Source: Polaribacter sp.
GTDB taxonomy: Bacteria; Bacteroidota; Bacteroidia; Flavobacteriales; Flavobacteriaceae
Length of the DNA: 64,000 nucleotides
Assembly: GCA_020740485.1 (NCBI GenBank)
Contig: DYMN01000001.1
Coordinates: 1 to 64,000 of the forward strand
Reading direction: 5' to 3'
Below are positions 60,012-64,000 of this stretch, piece by piece (position 1 is the first letter of the stretch; the number at the start of each line of letters is the position of its first letter). The translations under genes and the position numbers were made by a program. A model generated the notes under the pieces. It was not told where the DNA came from. It saw only the letters and a program-made list of their open reading frames with translations, and did no database searches.

Positions 60012-60646
60012 ACACTAGCTCTTTTTTTCTTTTCATCCCAAATTTTGTAACCTAAATAAGCAAAAAAAGCGATAATTAATGCAACAAACACATAATCGAG
60101 AATGTGTTTCCATTCGCTATTCAACAAGTTGTCCCAATGATCTTTGAGTTTAAAACCGACCCAAGTTAAAAAAGTATTCCAAAGCCCGGCTCCTACGATG
60201 GTGTAAAGTGTGAATTTCCAAAAATTCATTTTTGCAATGCCTGCCGGAATGGAAATAAGATGTCTTACGACCGGAATAAATCTAGAAATGAATATAGTAG
60301 CATCTCCTTTTTTATTAAAATAATTTTCAGTGATATACAAATGATGTGTATCGAGCAATAGGTATTTCCCATATTTTAAAATAATCGGTCTTCCACCATA
60401 AGAACCCACCCAATAGGATAGCCAAGAACCGATGATGCTTCCCAGAGTACTAAAAAAAATAACTCCTGTCCAAGTAAATTTCTTTTGAGCAATCAAAAAA
60501 CCGGCAAAAGGCATCACTGCTTCACTTGGAATTGGAAAAATCATACTTTCTAAAGCCATCAAGAAAGCAACTCCGGCATAGCCTGTAGTTCCCATAGTTG
60601 CTATCGCCCAATTGGAAATGATTTCTGTAATACTTAATGCTATCAT
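60008..60646 (-). CDS. DedA-family membrane protein
   Basis: 212 residues. Typical DedA pattern: FLMALESMIFPIPSEAVMPFAGFL near the N-terminus, LGSIIGSWLSYWVGSYGG, FISRFIPVVRHLISIPAGIAKM and a final helix before a Lys-rich tail. DedA proteins are linked to undecaprenyl-phosphate or phospholipid flipping and membrane homeostasis. It overlaps the kinase gene end by a few bases in convergent orientation. Confidence 0.92.
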   Translation of the reverse strand: MIALSITEIISNWAIATMGTTGYAGVAFLMALESMIFPIPSEAVMPFAGFLIAQKKFTWTGVIFFSTLGSIIGSWLSYWVGSYGGRPIILKYGKYLLLDTHHLYITENYFNKKGDATIFISRFIPVVRHLISIPAGIAKMNFWKFTLYTIVGAGLWNTFLTWVGFKLKDHWDNLLNSEWKHILDYVFVALIIAFFAYLGYKIWDEKKKRASV

Positions 60647-60717
60647 ACGTGTTTTGTTTAAGGTATGAAGTTTATTTGAATTAAATATTTCACTTCAAAC
60701 ACTCCATTTTTTAAATT

Positions 60718-62661
60718 TTACTTTTTGCTTTTTACATTTTTCTGACGTTCTTGTTGATCTTGTGCTTGTTTCATTGCATCATCTAAACGTTGGCGGAAAG
60801 CACTTTTTTTCTTTGGTGCTTCTGCTTGTTTTTTGCGTACCATTTCGTGTACCTTTTTCTCGTCAACCACATATTCTTTGATAACCCACATAATGGCAAT
60901 GGTCAATAAGTTAGAAATGAAATAATACAAACTCAGTCCACTGCCGTATTGATTGAAGAAAAATAACATCATAATTGGAGAAACCCACAACATAATCTTC
61001 ATCATTTTTTGCATATCAAAAGGCATTTCTTCACTTTGAGGTGGCGTCATATTGGCTTGTTGACTTTGGGTCATTTGCATATAGAAAAATATGGCAATAG
61101 ATGCTAATATCGGGAACAATGCCACATGACTTCCATAAATCGGAATGTTAAAGGGTAAGTGATATATACTATCATATGCCGATAAATCATCAGCCCAAAG
61201 GAAACTTTTTTGGCGTAAATCAAAATTGGCAGGGAAAAATCTAAATAATGCAAAGAAAATGGGCATTTGCAACAAAGCGGGAATACATCCGCTGAGCATA
61301 CTGACACCGGCTTTACTTTGTAATGCCATCGTTTCTTGTTGACGTTTCATAGCATTATCCTTACCCGGATATTTTTTATTAATTTCTTCCATCTCCGGAC
61401 GTAACACCTTCATTTTAGCACTTGCTAAATAGGATTTGAAAACTAATGGCGATAAAACAATTTTAACAACTATGGTTAATAAAATAATAATCAACCCAAA
61501 ACTTCCGATATATTTTGTCAACCAATCGAAAACCGGAATAATCAAGTATTTATTAATCCAACGAAATATGCCCCATCCCATATCTATCGAACGTTCTAAA
61601 CTCAAACCTTTGTATGTTTTTAAAACATTGTAATCTGATGGTCCGAAATAGAAATTCATTGAATTATTTAAATTTCCATTGGTAATAGCCAATGGCATTT
61701 CAGTTGAAAATTTCTTTAAATAAATAGTGTCCTTTGTATCATCTTTAACTAAATTTTCCGCAGATAATTTTGCTGTTTTAATAGGATTTTTAGAAATAAG
61801 TATAGAAGAAAAAAACTGTTGACGATAAGCAATCCATTTTGTATCTTGAATTTCCTTAATTTTAGGTTTTCCTGTTGCACGTATCAAATCAAATTCATTT
61901 CCATCAAAATGATAACTCAAAACCGTGTTCATATTTTCATAACTCACACTTTTCTCAGTCCTAAATGATTTCAAATCCCATTGTAGATTTACTGGTTTTG
62001 AAGCATCTAACACATTTTCTAACCCAATGGAATTGACGTTAAAATCTAACATATAATTGTTAGGCATTAGGGTATAAACATATTCTAAATATTTACTTTC
62101 AGACACTTTAAGACGCATAGATAAAGTTTGTACGCCTTTGTCTTGTAATAATTTAGGTTCAAAGTATAAGTCTTTGGTGTTCAGTACTCTATTGTCTTTT
62201 GTATTGAAATTAAGTACAAAATTCGAATTTTTATTTTTAACTAAATAAAGTGGTTTTTTATCATAAGTCAAATACTTTTTCAATAGAATTTCATCAATTT
62301 GTCCACCTTTATTGTTGATAGTAATTTTTAAAACGTCATTTTCTAAAACGGTTTTGTGCACTTGAGCGGAAGGTAAGGATGCACTATAAGCAAATGCTCC
62401 AAATTGACTTTGAAGTTCAGCTGTTTTAAGTGAATCGACATTGGTTACAGCGGTAGTTGTGGAATCTTTAATAATTTGATTACCAAGTACTTTAGTTTTT
62501 TGGTTTACTTTTTGAATGCTGTCTGCAATTTTTTGTTCTTTGGCTTGTTTGGCTTGATCTATTTTGGTTTGTTTTGATTGTGAATAAAACATCCACAATA
62601 AAATCAACCCCATAAAAACAAAACCTAAAATGCTGTTTAAATCAAATTTTTTATTCTCCAT
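60718..62661 (-). CDS. yidC: Membrane protein insertase YidC
   Basis: 647 residues. First membrane helix (SILGFVFMGLILLWMFY), large periplasmic domain (about 80-350), then the 60K core (about 375-620) with GSFGLIIILLTIVVKIVLSPL, KKYPGKDNAMKRQQE, LSGCIPALLQMPIFFALFRFF and two last helices, ending in a Lys-rich tail. It inserts proteins in the inner membrane with or without SecYEG. It follows pyrG in the same direction (leftward), as is common in Bacteroidota. Confidence 0.97.
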   Translation of the reverse strand: MENKKFDLNSILGFVFMGLILLWMFYSQSKQTKIDQAKQAKEQKIADSIQKVNQKTKVLGNQIIKDSTTTAVTNVDSLKTAELQSQFGAFAYSASLPSAQVHKTVLENDVLKITINNKGGQIDEILLKKYLTYDKKPLYLVKNKNSNFVLNFNTKDNRVLNTKDLYFEPKLLQDKGVQTLSMRLKVSESKYLEYVYTLMPNNYMLDFNVNSIGLENVLDASKPVNLQWDLKSFRTEKSVSYENMNTVLSYHFDGNEFDLIRATGKPKIKEIQDTKWIAYRQQFFSSILISKNPIKTAKLSAENLVKDDTKDTIYLKKFSTEMPLAITNGNLNNSMNFYFGPSDYNVLKTYKGLSLERSIDMGWGIFRWINKYLIIPVFDWLTKYIGSFGLIIILLTIVVKIVLSPLVFKSYLASAKMKVLRPEMEEINKKYPGKDNAMKRQQETMALQSKAGVSMLSGCIPALLQMPIFFALFRFFPANFDLRQKSFLWADDLSAYDSIYHLPFNIPIYGSHVALFPILASIAIFFYMQMTQSQQANMTPPQSEEMPFDMQKMMKIMLWVSPIMMLFFFNQYGSGLSLYYFISNLLTIAIMWVIKEYVVDEKKVHEMVRKKQAEAPKKKSAFRQRLDDAMKQAQDQQERQKNVKSKK

Positions 62662-62709
62662 GATTATTGTATAAAAAAACTATATGTCGCTTAAAAATTT
62701 AAAAGGTTG

Positions 62710-62740
62710 CAAATATATGAAAATGTTTTAGTGGTTTCAA
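62710..62740 (-). promoter_or_regulatory. Promoter of yidC
   Basis: Minus strand TTG (62740-62738), 20-base spacer, TATATTTG (62717-62710). The -33 element lies inside a short GTTTCAA tandem repeat (62733-62755). Confidence 0.6.
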
Positions 62741-62884
62741 GTTTCAAGTTTCAAATTTCAGGTTGAGCGAAGCGAAATGACGATAGTTGGAAATCACGCT
62801 CATACCAATTCGTGATTTTCAACATGGCGTGAGCGTTGTTTCAAGTTTCTTTTCTCCAGCCTTTGGATGAATTTTTGTTTTACT
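62741..62884. repeat. Short tandem and dispersed repeats between pyrG and yidC
   Basis: No gene. GTTTCAA-type 7-mers (62733-62755), a gttgagcgaagcg word also seen near 900, and a further copy of the dispersed inverted repeat (gaaatcacgctc ... gcgtgagcg, about 62788-62836). Confidence 0.55.
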
Positions 62885-64000
62885 TCAATATTTTCTATAA
62901 TTGAGTGCTGCTTGAATAAAGCTAACGAAGAGCGGGTGCGGATTGAGTACTGTACTTTTATATTCCGGATGATATTGAACTCCAACAAACCAAGGATGAT
63001 TTTCCACTTCTACTACTTCCACCAATTTGGTTTCAGGATTACGCCCAACCGCTTTTAATCCAGCTTTCTCAAATGCTTCAAGATATTGATTATTAAATTC
63101 GTAGCGATGTCTGTGTCGTTCTTTAATCAATTCAGATTTATAAGCATTGTAGGTTTTAGAATCTTTGTCCAATTCGCATTTCCATTCACCCAAACGCATT
63201 GTTCCACCTTTGTCGGTTATAGTTTTCTGTTCATTCATCAAATCAATAACAGGAAATGGGGTATTTTCATCCATTTCAGTTGAATTGGCATTTTCTAAAT
63301 GCAATACATTTCTGGCATATTCAATAACAGCCATTTGCATACCCAAACAAATTCCGAAGAAAGGAATATTATTATCTCTTGCAAATTGTACTGCTTTGAT
63401 TTTACCTTCGATTCCACGTGAGCCAAAGCCGGGAGCAACAATTATTCCCTGAAGGTCTTTGAGCTGTTCGGAAACTTTCTCTACTTCCAAATCTTCAGAA
63501 TGTATCCAATGAATATTTACTTTAGTATCGTTAACCGCTCCAGCGTGTATAGTGCTTTCTACTATGGATTTATAGGAATCGCGCAATTCAACATATTTAC
63601 CAATTAAACCGATTTCAACTACTTTAGTTGGGTTTTTAAATTTTTTAAGAAATTCATTCCATTTAGTTAAATCAGGTTTTTTATCTGTAGAAAGTTTAAA
63701 CTTCTCTAATACAACCTGATCTAATCCTTCTTCTAACATCAAAAGTGGCACATCATAAATAGTCTCGGCATCAATCGATTCAATAATGGCGCGTTTTTCA
63801 ACGTTGCAAAACAAAGCTAATTTATTGCGAATATCTTCTGTAATGTGATGTTCAGTTCTACAAACCAGAATATCAGGGCTGATACCACTTTCCATCAACA
63901 TTTTTACCGAGTGTTGCGTTGGTTTTGTTTTTAATTCGCCGGTTGTAGATAAATAAGGCAATAATGTCAAATGGATTACTAATGCATTTTCACGTCCCAT
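62885..64000 (-). CDS. pyrG: CTP synthase, C-terminal part (cut by window edge)
   Basis: 371 residues of a ~540-residue enzyme; the start lies beyond the right edge. Contains the end of the synthetase domain (LTLLPYLSTTGELKTKPTQH, CNVEKRAIIESIDAETIYDV) and the whole glutaminase domain with VAPGFGSRGIEGK, the nucleophile Cys in FFGICLGMQMAVIEYARN and YHPEYKS with catalytic His/Glu. It makes CTP from UTP and glutamine. Confidence 0.97.
   Translation of the reverse strand: MGRENALVIHLTLLPYLSTTGELKTKPTQHSVKMLMESGISPDILVCRTEHHITEDIRNKLALFCNVEKRAIIESIDAETIYDVPLLMLEEGLDQVVLEKFKLSTDKKPDLTKWNEFLKKFKNPTKVVEIGLIGKYVELRDSYKSIVESTIHAGAVNDTKVNIHWIHSEDLEVEKVSEQLKDLQGIIVAPGFGSRGIEGKIKAVQFARDNNIPFFGICLGMQMAVIEYARNVLHLENANSTEMDENTPFPVIDLMNEQKTITDKGGTMRLGEWKCELDKDSKTYNAYKSELIKERHRHRYEFNNQYLEAFEKAGLKAVGRNPETKLVEVVEVENHPWFVGVQYHPEYKSTVLNPHPLFVSFIQAALNYRKY

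Noticed and set aside
62885-64000. A complete 371-residue protein starting with Met at the right edge
   Set aside because: The sequence at the edge is the interior of the CTP synthase synthetase domain; the ATG there is an internal Met and the gene continues outside the window.

Overview
The window reads as chromosomal DNA from a member of the Flavobacteriaceae (Bacteroidota), most like Flavobacterium. It is AT-rich. Promoter boxes follow the Bacteroidota pattern TTG-N18/20-TAnnTTTG, and Shine-Dalgarno sequences are mostly absent. The gene content fits the same group: a long monomeric NADP isocitrate dehydrogenase, a fused CcoNO cbb3 oxidase, DUF349 and TPR proteins, OmpA proteins with thrombospondin-type-3 repeats, and PF12156-type CcoI. 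The species is not determined.

Layout. 1-3.4 kb: the tail of a membrane protein, then a leftward SufT-like / 12-TM heme-copper-like / DUF1858-DUF2249 group of the type linked to nitric oxide or low-oxygen metabolism. 3.6-13 kb: a GH26-like lipoprotein, an outer-membrane barrel protein, rplS, icd, a DUF349 protein, and a TPR-aroE operon. 13-15.9 kb: the only clearly accessory segment. It holds a tyrosine recombinase broken by at least five lesions, a palindrome of possible recombination-site type, a frameshifted zinc-ribbon gene, other debris and tRNA-Lys. 16-29.6 kb: an OmpA protein with two tandem barrels, carAB, lon, an SRAP repair protein, def, lipA, an RlmL-like rRNA methyltransferase and a Crp-type regulator. 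29.7-38.8 kb: a glycosyltransferase, pepE, DUF2461, nnrED, anmK, an exbB-exbD-tonB-folC run and two tRNA-Val genes. 38.8-48.2 kb: radical SAM protein, lipoprotein, kdsA, glycosyltransferase and an FtsE-like ATPase, then a divergent pair of a 1007-residue TPR protein and an outer-membrane barrel. 48.3-57 kb: a cbb3 oxidase locus (ccoG, ccoP, ccoQ, ccoNO, ccoS, ccoI) and a divergent Fnr-type regulator. 57-64 kb: a metal-chelate binding lipoprotein, two peroxiredoxins, dagK, a DedA protein, yidC and the C-terminal part of pyrG.

How the genes fit together. The cbb3 locus, its Fnr-type regulator, two peroxiredoxins and the SufT/DUF2249 group suggest a microaerobic or NO-exposed lifestyle. Palindromic sites sit in the promoters of several of these genes. 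The most notable protein architectures are a CcoP subunit with one heme motif and a C-terminal OmpA peptidoglycan-binding domain, and an OmpA protein whose whole barrel is duplicated. Most of the window is ordinary core genome. I saw no CRISPR array, intact insertion sequence, rRNA or recognisable defence system.
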